The notes below the pieces were generated by a model, which had not been told where the DNA came from, searched no databases, and saw only the letters and a program-made list of their open reading frames with translations. This document shows positions 1-7,195 of a stretch of 64,000 bases of DNA, piece by piece (position 1 is the first letter of the stretch; every line of letters starts with the position of its first letter). The position numbers were made by a program, and so were the translations under genes. The DNA is from Novosphingobium sp. Lineage in GTDB: Bacteria > Pseudomonadota > Alphaproteobacteria > Sphingomonadales > Sphingomonadaceae. Location of the stretch: assembly GCA_026400375.1 (NCBI GenBank), contig JAPLPG010000329.1, forward strand, positions 1-64,000, read 5' to 3'.

Positions 1-369
1 CATCGGCATGGCCATCGGAAAGACCGAGACGTCCTCGACCTGGGGCTGGGCGGTGCGGACCTTCTCGGCGCGCTCCTCGCGCCGTTCGGTGCGCTTTTCA
101 AACACCATGTCGAGCGCGATCAGGAACAGCATGATGCCGCCGGCGATGCGGAAGCTGTCGAGTTCGATGTGCAGCGCGCCCAGCAGGTCTTCGCCGAACA
201 GCGCGAACACCACGAGGATGCCGGTGGCGATCAGGCAGGCGCGCAGGGCCATGGAGAAGGCCTGCTTCGCGCTGGCATTGGCGGTAAGCCCGGCATAGAT
301 CGGCGCACATCCTGGCGGGTCGATCACCACGAACAGCGTGATGAAGGCCGATACGAACAGTTGCCACAT
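1..369 (-). CDS. MarC family integral membrane protein (partial, C-terminus beyond the left edge)
   Basis: This is the first 123 codons of a gene running off the left edge. It starts at an ATG at 369 and stays open to base 1. The N-terminus is a membrane segment ending in VVIDPPGCAPIY, which matches the DPxGxxPxF-type signature of the MarC (UPF0056) family. Two more hydrophobic stretches follow, at about residues 35-60 and 66-88, and then a charged Arg/Glu-rich loop near residues 90-105. MarC proteins are usually about 200 residues, so roughly 80 are missing. The family sits in the inner membrane and its substrate is not settled; the old link to multiple antibiotic resistance was withdrawn. 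The start is 4 bases downstream of the preceding minus-strand gene, so the two are probably co-transcribed. Confidence 0.82.
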   Translation of the reverse strand, partial: MWQLFVSAFITLFVVIDPPGCAPIYAGLTANASAKQAFSMALRACLIATGILVVFALFGEDLLGALHIELDSFRIAGGIMLFLIALDMVFEKRTERREERAEKVRTAQPQVEDVSVFPMAMPM

Positions 370-373
370 CAGC

Positions 374-1186
374 TCAGGCCCCTCCGCCAGCGTTGGGTGC
401 GGCAAAGACGCGGTCGAACACCTGTGTCATCGCGCCGCCTTTCCAGATCCACGCGGTGTGGTGGCGGCTGCCATCGGGCAGTACGGTGGAGCGCCAGGCC
501 AGGCTGCCATCGCGCGATTGGCCGGTCTTGCTGTCAGCCCCGGCACGTTCGGTGCTGGTGGGCAACGGCCCGGCCAGCGGCAGCATCGGCGCGTCCTTGC
601 TCATCTGCTTGCGCCGTTCATCGCGTTCGCGCTTGCTGCCGGGCTGCGGCGCCGGATCGCCGTCCGGCCTGCGCCGCACCGGACAATCGGCCACGGTGCC
701 CTGCACCCAATCGACTTCGGGCAGGGCCCTGGGCAGCCGGGCGCCATCATCGAGCACCCATTTCCATGGCGTCTTGCCTTTGACCTGGCGCTCCCACACG
801 GTCAGGTATTCGCCGTTGCCGCCGTCCGCATAGGTCACTCCGCCGATCGTCAGGCCCGCCGATCCGTCGCACGCGATCCACGCCGCGCGCGCGGCCCATC
901 GGGCAGGCTCGGCAGGGTCCTTGCGGTCCTTCAGCAAGTCCCTGGCGGCAATGCGCCGGCCGTTGAACATTTCGGCTGTGTCGGCCGCGGTCTCGCGGAA
1001 CGCGGTCCATTGTCCCTGCTCCCGCGCAAGGCGGGCAAGGGCGATGTCTGCCGCGATCAAGGCGCTGGGGTTGGCATAGGCGCGCTGTGGGCGGCCGGGG
1101 CCGGCTTCGCCTTCTCGCGGGGGGCCGGGTTGTGCCAGCAGCGGGGTGGCGCTCAGCAGCAAGGCGAGGGAAAGAAGGCGCTTCAT
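374..1186 (-). CDS. Exported SnoaL/DUF4440-like protein of unknown function
   Basis: A 270-residue protein with a clear Sec signal peptide: MKR followed by a Leu/Ala core, with likely cleavage after residue 18 (LLA/QP). Residues 40-150 have the pattern of NTF2-fold SnoaL/DUF4440 proteins. A helix ADIALARLAREQGQW is followed by a strand with YLTVWERQ and then WKWVLDDG near residues 141-148. The C-terminal third has a basic patch (residues 184-195, KRERDERRKQ) and looks less ordered. I infer a periplasmic ligand-binding or scaffold role, because no catalytic set typical of known enzymes is visible. It lies just upstream of marC in the same orientation, with only 4 bases between them, which suggests one transcript. 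Fold assignment is moderate; function is unknown. Confidence 0.75.
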   Translation of the reverse strand: MKRLLSLALLLSATPLLAQPGPPREGEAGPGRPQRAYANPSALIAADIALARLAREQGQWTAFRETAADTAEMFNGRRIAARDLLKDRKDPAEPARWAARAAWIACDGSAGLTIGGVTYADGGNGEYLTVWERQVKGKTPWKWVLDDGARLPRALPEVDWVQGTVADCPVRRRPDGDPAPQPGSKRERDERRKQMSKDAPMLPLAGPLPTSTERAGADSKTGQSRDGSLAWRSTVLPDGSRHHTAWIWKGGAMTQVFDRVFAAPNAGGGA

Positions 1187-1257
1187 GGCGCCGGTCTAGC
1201 CGATGGGTTGCGCGATGCCCACCCCGTCTGCCGTGGTGGGTCACAAAGAGCGGAACC

Positions 1258-1335
1258 CCGAGCCGCTCATGCTGAGCCTGTCGAAGCACCTTGCGCGGTG
1301 CCAGCGTCCTTCGACTGGCTCAGGACGAGCGGGAA
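1258..1335. repeat. Palindromic intergenic repeat, family A copy 1
   Basis: Imperfect inverted repeat between folD and the SnoaL-like gene. The left arm contains CTGAGCCTGTCGAAG and the right arm CTTCGACTGGCTCAG, each flanked by a CCGCTC/GAGCGG end, with a short GC-rich loop between. The same arms occur inside ileS (43807-43868), and a half copy lies at 14072-14098. It could form a hairpin and may act as a terminator for folD, but it has no T-tract. Confidence 0.75.
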
Positions 1336-1372
1336 TTTGCCGGGGGGCGGTGGCGCAGAAGCTGATCGCGCC

Positions 1373-2266
1373 TCAGACCGCGTCCGCAGCCAGGTCCAGC
1401 CCGGCGTTGCGATAGGCCGCGACCAGGGCGTTGCGCAGCAGCACGGCAATCGTCATCGGCCCGACTCCGCCGGGTACCGGGGTGATGGCCCCCGCGACGG
1501 CGGCGGCGCTGGCATAGTCGACATCGCCGACCAGCCGCGTCTTGCCCTCTGCCGCGCCCGGCACGCGGTTGATGCCAACGTCGATCACGGTCGCGCCGGG
1601 CTTGATCCAGTCACCCTTGACCATTTCCGGGCGGCCCACGGCGGCCACCACGATATCGGCGCGGCGCACCACATCGGCCAGATCCTGCGTGCGGCTGTGC
1701 GCCACGGTGACCGTGCAGCTTTGCGCGATCAGCAGTTGCGCCATCGGCTTGCCGACAATGTTCGACCGGCCGATCACCACCGCATTCAGGCCCGAAAGGT
1801 CGCCCAGACGGTCCTGCAGCAGCATCAGGCAGCCCAGCGGGGTGCAGGGGACGAAGCCCGGCTGGCCCACGGCAAGACGGCCCGCATTGGTCACGTGAAA
1901 GCCATCGACGTCCTTGTCCGGATTGATCGCGGCGATGACTTTCTGCTCGTCAATATGACGGGGCAGCGGCAATTGCACCAGGATGCCGTCGACCGCCGGA
2001 TCGGCGTTCAGCGCATAGACCATCGCCAGCAGATCGGCTTCCGACGTATCGGCGGGCAGCTTGTGTTCGAAGCTGTTCATGCCCGCTTCCAGCGTGCTCT
2101 TGCCCTTCGATCGGACATAGACCTGGCTGGCCGGGTCTTCGCCCACGAGCACCACGGCCAGCCCCGCCTTGCGCCCGGCCTTTGCCTCGAATTCAGCGGC
2201 GAGTTCGCCCACGCGGGTGCGCAGCGTGGCCGCAAAGGCCTTTCCGTCAATCACGGCAGCAGTCAT
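1373..2266 (-). CDS. folD: Bifunctional methylenetetrahydrofolate dehydrogenase / methenyltetrahydrofolate cyclohydrolase
   Basis: FolD interconverts 5,10-methylene-, methenyl- and 10-formyl-tetrahydrofolate in the cytosol, using NADP+, and supplies one-carbon units for purine and formyl-Met synthesis. Family signatures are intact. These are YVRSKGKS with the catalytic lysine region (about residues 50-57), the substrate motif DKDVDGFH (117-124), PCTPLG (140-145), the NADP-binding loop GRSNIVGKP (166-174) and the C-terminal signature [11 protein letters not shown] (262-272). The length of 297 residues is normal. I chose the ATG at 2266, because the longer open frame adds a proline-rich stretch not found in FolD. 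It is preceded by yggT with a 16-base gap and is probably the last gene of an argB / lipoprotein / yggT / folD transcript. Confidence 0.97.
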   Translation of the reverse strand: MTAAVIDGKAFAATLRTRVGELAAEFEAKAGRKAGLAVVLVGEDPASQVYVRSKGKSTLEAGMNSFEHKLPADTSEADLLAMVYALNADPAVDGILVQLPLPRHIDEQKVIAAINPDKDVDGFHVTNAGRLAVGQPGFVPCTPLGCLMLLQDRLGDLSGLNAVVIGRSNIVGKPMAQLLIAQSCTVTVAHSRTQDLADVVRRADIVVAAVGRPEMVKGDWIKPGATVIDVGINRVPGAAEGKTRLVGDVDYASAAAVAGAITPVPGGVGPMTIAVLLRNALVAAYRNAGLDLAADAV

Positions 2267-2282
2267 GAAATAGTCCTGGTGT

Positions 2283-2582
2283 TCAGACGCCTGCGGTGGA
2301 GGCGGCAATGCCGCTCAGCAGGATCGTCAGCAGGTTGAGCCCGATGATCAGCACCATCGGCGAAAAATCGATCGCGCCGGTATCGGGCATGATCTTGCGG
2401 ATCGGGCGCAGCAGCGGTTCGAGAATGGCGTTCAACGCTTTCCAGATCGCCGCAACCGCGTTGTTGTGCATGTTCACGACGTTGAACGAGATCAGCAGGC
2501 CAAGCACGAACTGGACGATCACCACCACGACGATGATGTTGACGAGGTAATTGATCATCGCGATCAGCGTGTACAGCAGCAT
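2283..2582 (-). CDS. yggT: YggT family membrane protein
   Basis: A 99-residue protein with two hydrophobic segments (about residues 5-33 and 74-95) separated by a loop containing the family-typical [24 protein letters not shown]-like region (about residues 54-77). YggT-type proteins are small inner-membrane proteins of uncertain role; links to cell division and osmotic stress have been proposed for relatives. The ATG at 2582 is chosen because a purine-rich AGGGA lies upstream, and the longer open frame upstream reads as low-complexity Arg-rich sequence. It sits 16 bases before folD and 167 bases after the lipoprotein gene. That gap contains no other gene and may hold a separate promoter. Confidence 0.88.
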   Translation of the reverse strand: MLLYTLIAMINYLVNIIVVVVIVQFVLGLLISFNVVNMHNNAVAAIWKALNAILEPLLRPIRKIMPDTGAIDFSPMVLIIGLNLLTILLSGIAASTAGV

Positions 2583-2749
2583 TGGCGCGTTTTCCCTATC
2601 GGCTGAAAAGCAGCTTGTTCCCGCTCCTAGCCGACCCTCTCCCGGTGCCACAAGTGCCCCTTCGCCGACCGATGGCGACGATGGCTGCGGTCTGTATGTG
2701 TTGCATACTAATTTGGCAAGGTCTCGGGGCCAGGTTGCACAGCAAACTC

Positions 2750-3286
2750 TCAGGGATTCAGCGTTGCGCTTTCGATATGCCAGCGCAATTGCTCGGGGCT
2801 GGCGCCGTCCACGTCGTTGACCCGGCGCATCGTCACTTCGCCCCTGATCGTGCGCGCGCCGTCGACGATGGTGACCGGCGCTGTGTAATAGAGCGAGCCT
2901 GCCGCGCCTTCCTGCTGGCCCTTGCCGATGGTGACGGCAGGCGCCGCAAGGGCGTTCCACCGTGCCGCAAAGGCGCGCTCTTCCAGGCCGCTGGCCTTGC
3001 CGTAATCGCCCCAGAACCCGCGCACCGCCTGCCAATCACGCGCTTCGATGGCAGCGGCAAAGGCCTGCATCGCCTGTGCCGGATCGCGCGTCTGCGCGGT
3101 CGCCACGGGCGTGATCATCGGCAGCGGCTCGGTCGGCACCAGCGGGACGGTGGCCGCAGGGGCAGCACTTGCTGCCTCGGATGCCTCTGTCGCGTCGGGC
3201 GAGGGGGAGCCGGGGCCCTTCTGGCACCCGCCCAGATGGAAGACGAGCGCCGAGGCGGCGGCGAAGGCAAGCGCGGTGCGGATCAT
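2750..3286 (-). CDS. Predicted lipoprotein of unknown function
   Basis: A 178-residue protein with an N-terminal hydrophobic segment ending in the lipobox-like LGGC at residues 18-21, so Cys21 should be lipidated after cleavage by LspA (encoded at 45317). A flexible Ser/Pro/Ala/Glu-rich linker covers residues 24-65. The C-terminal domain begins with AMQAFAAAIEARDWQAVRGFW, a helical opening often seen in NTF2-like proteins, and ends in beta-rich sequence (YYTAPVTIVDG, TIRGEVTMRRV, LRWHIESATL). I do not recognise a named family. It is 48 bases downstream of argB on the same strand. The biosynthetic neighbours give no obvious functional hint. Confidence 0.78.
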   Translation of the reverse strand: MIRTALAFAAASALVFHLGGCQKGPGSPSPDATEASEAASAAPAATVPLVPTEPLPMITPVATAQTRDPAQAMQAFAAAIEARDWQAVRGFWGDYGKASGLEERAFAARWNALAAPAVTIGKGQQEGAAGSLYYTAPVTIVDGARTIRGEVTMRRVNDVDGASPEQLRWHIESATLNP

Positions 3287-3334
3287 TCCGCCTCAGCGTG
3301 CGAGATCGCCGGTTGTTCCCCGCGCTGCTGAAAC

Positions 3335-4243
3335 TCAGGCGCGGATCAGCGTGCCTGCGCCCTGTGCGGTGAAGATTTCCAGCAGCATCGCGTGGGGCAC
3401 CCGGCCATCGAGCACCACCGTCGCCTCGCACCCGGCCTCTACCGCGTGGACGCAGGTTTCCAGCTTGGGGATCATGCCGCCGCTGATCGTGCCGTCTTCG
3501 GCCAGCCGCGCGATATCGGCGGGGCGCAGATCGGTCAGCAGGTTCTTGTCCTTGTCGAGCACGCCCGGAACGTCGGTCAAGAGGAACAGCCGCGATGCGC
3601 CAAGCGCCGCGGCAATCGCGCCCGCCATGGTGTCGGCATTGATGTTGTAGGTCTCGCCATCTTCGCCCACGCCGATCGGGGCGATCACCGGGATCATGCC
3701 CGCGCCGACGATGGTGTCGATCACCGTCGTATCGATCCGCGCCGGTTCGCCGACGAAGCCCAGATCGACGACGAGCGCTTCGCCATCGTCGCCGGCAATC
3801 GCCTTGGGTGCCTTCTTCGACTGGACCTTGCGGGCAACGACCATGCCGCCGTCCTTGCCCGAAATGCCGATGGCCTTGCCGCCGGCGCGCGCGATCCAGC
3901 CGACCAGTTCCTTGTTGATCGCGCCGGCCAGCACCATTTCGGCAACTTCGGCGGTCTGCTTGTCGGTCACGCGCAGGCCATCGACGAATTGCGATTCGAT
4001 GCCCAGCGCCTTCAGCATCCGGCCGATCTGCGGGCCGCCACCATGGACCACCACCGGATTGATGCCCACCGCCTTCAGCAGCACGATATCCTCGGCAAAA
4101 TCCTGTGCAAGGTCGGGATCGCCCATCGCGTGGCCGCCGTACTTCACCACGAAAGTCTTGCCGGCATAGCGCTGCAGATAGGGCAGGGCTTCGGTCAGGG
4201 TCTCGGCCTTGGCGAGCATGGCGGGGTCGTGGTTCTGGCTCAT
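3335..4243 (-). CDS. argB: Acetylglutamate kinase (arginine biosynthesis)
   Basis: ArgB phosphorylates N-acetylglutamate with ATP, the second step of the acetylated route to ornithine and arginine, in the cytosol. It belongs to the amino-acid kinase family. Visible motifs are the phosphate-binding [12 protein letters not shown] near the N-terminus, [13 protein letters not shown], the NINADTMAG segment and the nucleotide-binding [13 protein letters not shown]. The 302-residue length from the ATG at 4243 is typical. The upstream extension to 4294 would add non-homologous residues. It leads a minus-strand series with the lipoprotein, yggT and folD. No other arg gene is in the window, and no arginine operator was recognised. 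Confidence 0.97.
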   Translation of the reverse strand: MSQNHDPAMLAKAETLTEALPYLQRYAGKTFVVKYGGHAMGDPDLAQDFAEDIVLLKAVGINPVVVHGGGPQIGRMLKALGIESQFVDGLRVTDKQTAEVAEMVLAGAINKELVGWIARAGGKAIGISGKDGGMVVARKVQSKKAPKAIAGDDGEALVVDLGFVGEPARIDTTVIDTIVGAGMIPVIAPIGVGEDGETYNINADTMAGAIAAALGASRLFLLTDVPGVLDKDKNLLTDLRPADIARLAEDGTISGGMIPKLETCVHAVEAGCEATVVLDGRVPHAMLLEIFTAQGAGTLIRA

Positions 4244-4336
4244 GCCCGCGCCCTTACGCGCAATGGGTGCGGAATCCAAGATTGCGGATTGCATGTGGCG
4301 CGGTGGATCATGCCGGTCATGTCATCTGGTGGAGCA

Positions 4337-4426
4337 CTGGATTGCTTCGCTACGCTCGCAATGACGAACCACGGGGGGCTTGGGGCCATTCGTCATTGCG
4401 AGCGGCAAAGCCGCGAAGCAATCCAG
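4337..4426. repeat. Palindromic intergenic repeat, family B copy 1
   Basis: Inverted repeat of about 90 bases between argB and the queuosine-precursor transporter. The left arm starts CTGGATTGCTTCGC and runs to GCAATGACGA. The right arm starts CGTCATTGCGAGCGG and ends GAAGCAATCCAG. A second copy with the same arms lies at 61566-61650. The arms can pair over roughly 30 bases, so transcripts through it would form a long hairpin. Confidence 0.8.
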
Positions 4427-4444
4427 ACCGGGTTACAACGGCGT

Positions 4445-5113
4445 CTATCGGTCGGCCCGGTCCAGCCACTTGCCGAGTTGCACGAACACCCAGATCAGCG
4501 GCGGGACCATGATGGTCGACAGCACCAGCTTGGAGATGATCTGCCCTTCCATGATCGACAGCAGCGGCAGATCCTGACCGTAGAACGAGATCGTGATGAA
4601 CAGGATCGTATCGACCACCTGGCTGAGCATCGAGGCGATCCACGCGCGCAGCATCAGCAGCTTGCCGCGGCCGCCGGCGATGCGCGAAAACAGGAAGACG
4701 TTGAGCGTCTGCGAGGTGCCGTAGGAGATCAGGCCCGCAAACTGCATCCGCGCGCCCTGGCCGAGCAGGCGGGCAAAGGCGTCCTGATCGGTCCAGAACG
4801 GGGCGGGCGGCACCACACGGATCACCGTGGTCAACAGGATCATCGAGACGATCAGCGGCACGAAACCGAAGCGGACCAGCCGGTTGGCGGTGTCCTGCCC
4901 GAACAGTTCGGCAACGGCACTGGCCATCACCACCAGCAGCAGGAAGGCGAAAATCCCCGATTCCACCGCCAGATCGCCCAGCAGCGGCCATGTGCCGAGC
5001 GAGGCGAGCTTTACGCCCAGCACGCCTGCCAGCACGCACATTCCGCCATAAAGCAGCGATACGGCGAACAGGGAACGGGGGATGGCGGGGGCAGAAGCGG
5101 CGTTATCGTTCAT
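4445..5113 (-). CDS. yhhQ: Queuosine precursor transporter, YhhQ family
   Basis: A 222-residue inner-membrane protein with about six hydrophobic segments. It belongs to the YhhQ (VUT/DUF165) family, whose E. coli member imports preQ0/preQ1 for queuosine tRNA modification. Recognisable family features are the conserved SYGTSQTLNVFLFSRI (about residues 130-145), with small and polar residues inside membrane helices, and the MLRAWIASMLSQVVDTILF stretch containing the family QxxDT motif. Start is the ATG at 5113. It is divergent from the CNT nucleoside transporter with 87 bases between the starts, so the two promoters share that gap. I see no preQ1 riboswitch upstream by eye. Both neighbours transport base or nucleoside compounds, which fits a salvage role. 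Confidence 0.88.
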   Translation of the reverse strand: MNDNAASAPAIPRSLFAVSLLYGGMCVLAGVLGVKLASLGTWPLLGDLAVESGIFAFLLLVVMASAVAELFGQDTANRLVRFGFVPLIVSMILLTTVIRVVPPAPFWTDQDAFARLLGQGARMQFAGLISYGTSQTLNVFLFSRIAGGRGKLLMLRAWIASMLSQVVDTILFITISFYGQDLPLLSIMEGQIISKLVLSTIMVPPLIWVFVQLGKWLDRADR

Positions 5114-5200
5114 TCAGGGCCGATAGCGTGCTTTTCACTCTGCGCCAATTCGCTATTAGGTTCGCCTGTAACCAACGGCTGCGGAGCACTGACCTTCCCG

Positions 5201-6457
5201 ATGCGCGTACTTTCAAGCCTTCTCGGGATGCTGCTCATCCTTGCCCTCGCCTATGCCCTGTCGTCGAACCGGCGCGCCATCCGGTTGCGCGTGGTGGCGG
5301 CGGCCTTTGCGCTGCAGGCGGGCTTTGCCGCGCTGGTGCTCTATGTCCCGCTGGGCAACCGCATGCTGCAGGGCGCGGCTTCGGGCGTCGAAGGGCTGCT
5401 CGGCTTTGCCCGCGCCGGGGTGCAGTTCCTGTTCGGGCCGCTGGCCGATCCGGCGATCGGCGGCACCAGCTTTGCCATCTCGGCGCTGCCGGTGATCGTG
5501 TTCTTCGCCGCGCTGATCTCGATCCTGTACTACGTGGGCGTGATGCAGCTGGTGATCCGCTGGATCGGCGGCGCGCTGGAAAAGGTCACCGGCATCAGCA
5601 AGGTCGAATCGCTGTGCGCGGCCAGCAACATCTTCGTGGGGCAGAGCGAATCGCCGCTGGTGATCCGGCCCTATCTCGCCGCGCTCAATCCCAGCCAGCT
5701 GTTCTGCGTGATGACCGTGGGCATGGCGGGCGTGGCAGGCACGATCCTGGCCGCCTATGCCAGCATGGGCATCCGCATCGATTACCTGGTGGCCGCCGCC
5801 TTCATGTCCGCCCCCGGCGGCATTCTCATGGCCAAGCTGATGATGCCGGACGAGCCGCCTTGCCCCGCCGAAGTGGCGGACGAGGACCTGCCCAACCCGC
5901 ACGTGAAGCCCAGCCTCGCCTCTGACGAGGAAGAGCGCCCCGCCAACATCATCATGGCCGCCAGCCAGGGCGCGCAGACCGGGGTGAAGCTGGCCGTGGC
6001 GGTGGGCGCGATGGTGCTGGCCTTCGTGGCGCTGGTGGCGCTGGCCAACGGCATCCTCGGCTGGCTGGGCGGCTGGCTGGGCATGCCCGAGCTGTCGTTC
6101 CAGATGGTGCTGGGATACGTGTTCGCACCGGTGTTCTACCTGCTGGGCGCCGATGGCTGGGCCGAGGCGATGCAGGCGGGCGGGCTGTTCGGCAGCAAGA
6201 TCGTGCTGAACGAATTCGTCGCCTTCATCGAACTGGGCAAGGATACCGCGCTGTCGCCGCACACTGTGGGCATCGTCACCTTCGCGCTTTGCGGCTTTGC
6301 CAACTTCAGCTCGATCGCGATCCAAATGGCGGTGACCGGCGGCCTTGCCCCCAACCAGCGCCCGGTGATCGCCAAGCTCGGCTTGCGCGCGCTGGTGGCA
6401 GGCGCTTTGAGCAACCTGATGAGCGCGGCGCTGGCGGGGTTGTTCCTGAGCCTTTGA
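5201..6457 (+). CDS. Concentrative nucleoside transporter (CNT/NupC family)
   Basis: A 418-residue polytopic inner-membrane protein. CNT proteins import nucleosides with H+ or Na+ symport. Motifs seen are SNIFVGQSESPLVIRPYL (a variant of the family G-x-x-E-x-P-L signature), the helix-turn YASMGI, SAPGGILMAKLM, and the second substrate and ion site NEFVAFIEL (about residues 340-350). It ends with FALCGFANFSSIAIQ, as is usual for the family. A hydrophilic acidic loop (about residues 222-250, PDEEERP-type) separates the two halves. The ATG at 5201 gives an immediate hydrophobic helix. The frame is open much further upstream, but that part is antisense to argB and yhhQ. A purine nucleosidase remnant follows on the other strand, so nucleoside salvage is a local theme. 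Confidence 0.93.
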   Translation: MRVLSSLLGMLLILALAYALSSNRRAIRLRVVAAAFALQAGFAALVLYVPLGNRMLQGAASGVEGLLGFARAGVQFLFGPLADPAIGGTSFAISALPVIVFFAALISILYYVGVMQLVIRWIGGALEKVTGISKVESLCAASNIFVGQSESPLVIRPYLAALNPSQLFCVMTVGMAGVAGTILAAYASMGIRIDYLVAAAFMSAPGGILMAKLMMPDEPPCPAEVADEDLPNPHVKPSLASDEEERPANIIMAASQGAQTGVKLAVAVGAMVLAFVALVALANGILGWLGGWLGMPELSFQMVLGYVFAPVFYLLGADGWAEAMQAGGLFGSKIVLNEFVAFIELGKDTALSPHTVGIVTFALCGFANFSSIAIQMAVTGGLAPNQRPVIAKLGLRALVAGALSNLMSAALAGLFLSL

Positions 6458-6483
6458 AGTCAGATACTCCGGTAACCCTCTTG

Positions 6484-6569
6484 CGTCGGCCCGGACTTGA
6501 TCCGGGCCAAGGCTTCCTTTCCAAGGCGCGCCGCAATAAGCCAAGCCCCGGATCAAGTCCGGGCCGACG
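6484..6569. repeat. Palindromic intergenic repeat, family C
   Basis: Inverted repeat of 86 bases between the convergent CNT transporter and the nucleosidase remnant. The arms are CGTCGGCCCGGACTTGATCC and its near-perfect complement ending CCGGGCCGACG. The intervening part contains AAGGC/GCCTT-like elements. Lying between two converging genes, it could serve as a bidirectional terminator hairpin. I found only this copy in the window. Confidence 0.75.
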
Positions 6570-6580
6570 ATAAGGGGGCG

Positions 6581-7195
6581 TCAGCCGTAATGCGCGGCCA
6601 GCAGGTCCACCGCCTTGGCCAGCTCGCCATCGAGATAGCCCAGCAGTTTGTGCCAATCGTGCGCGCCGGCCAGTTCGCCGGGGCCATCGGACACGCCGCG
6701 CAGGCCGACCAGCGGCACGCCGAACGTGCGCGCGGCGCGGGCCACGGCGTAGGTTTCCATGTCGACCATGTCGGCGCTGATGCGGTCCCAGCCTGAACCG
6801 CTGACAACGTCGCCGCCGGTCGACAGCGTGGCCACCGGCAGGCCCAGCGGCGTTTCGAGCGGCAGGTCCTTCGGTTCATCGAGATAGGGCACCACCCCCG
6901 GCGCCACGCCCAGCGGCGAGGCATCGATATCGCGCCACTATACGCTGCCGATCTGGTGGACCGAGCCCAGCGCGCAGCGGCGCGATCCGGCCGAGCCGAG
7001 GCAGACGACCACATCCGGCAGCTGCCCCGCCGCCTCCAGCCGCGCCAGCGCGACCCCTGCGTGCAGTGCGGCTTCGACCGGGCCGATGCCGGTGATCAGG
7101 GCCGCGAACCGCGCGCGCAGGTGCGGGCCGTATTCCAGCTCTGCCGCCATCACGAACAGCGCGCGCTTGCGGCCCAGCGGGGAGAGTTCAACCAT
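6581..7195 (-). pseudogene. Nucleosidase/phosphorylase (MTA/SAH nucleosidase-like) with in-frame TAG
   Basis: Read through one TAG (6938-6940) this is a 204-codon member of the PNP/UDP phosphorylase superfamily. It would cleave a purine nucleoside or thio-nucleoside. The first part has FVMAAELEYG, ITGIGPVEAA and VVCLGSAGS, the family phosphate/ribose loop region. The second part has DASPLG, SADMVDMETYAVA (the nucleoside-binding Met-Glu) and RGVSDGP (the catalytic Asp). The stop falls between GSV and WRDIDASPLG in the same frame on both sides. A single substitution from a Ser TCG or a Tyr TAC/TAT would create it. The start overlaps the mutS stop by 8 bases, so translation is coupled. It is either a recent pseudogene or a base-call error. 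No frameshift is seen. Confidence 0.75.

Noticed and set aside
338-2338. Long plus-strand frame of 666 codons.
   Set aside because: It is antisense to the SnoaL-like gene, folD and yggT, with no recognisable domain and a composition typical of shadow frames.
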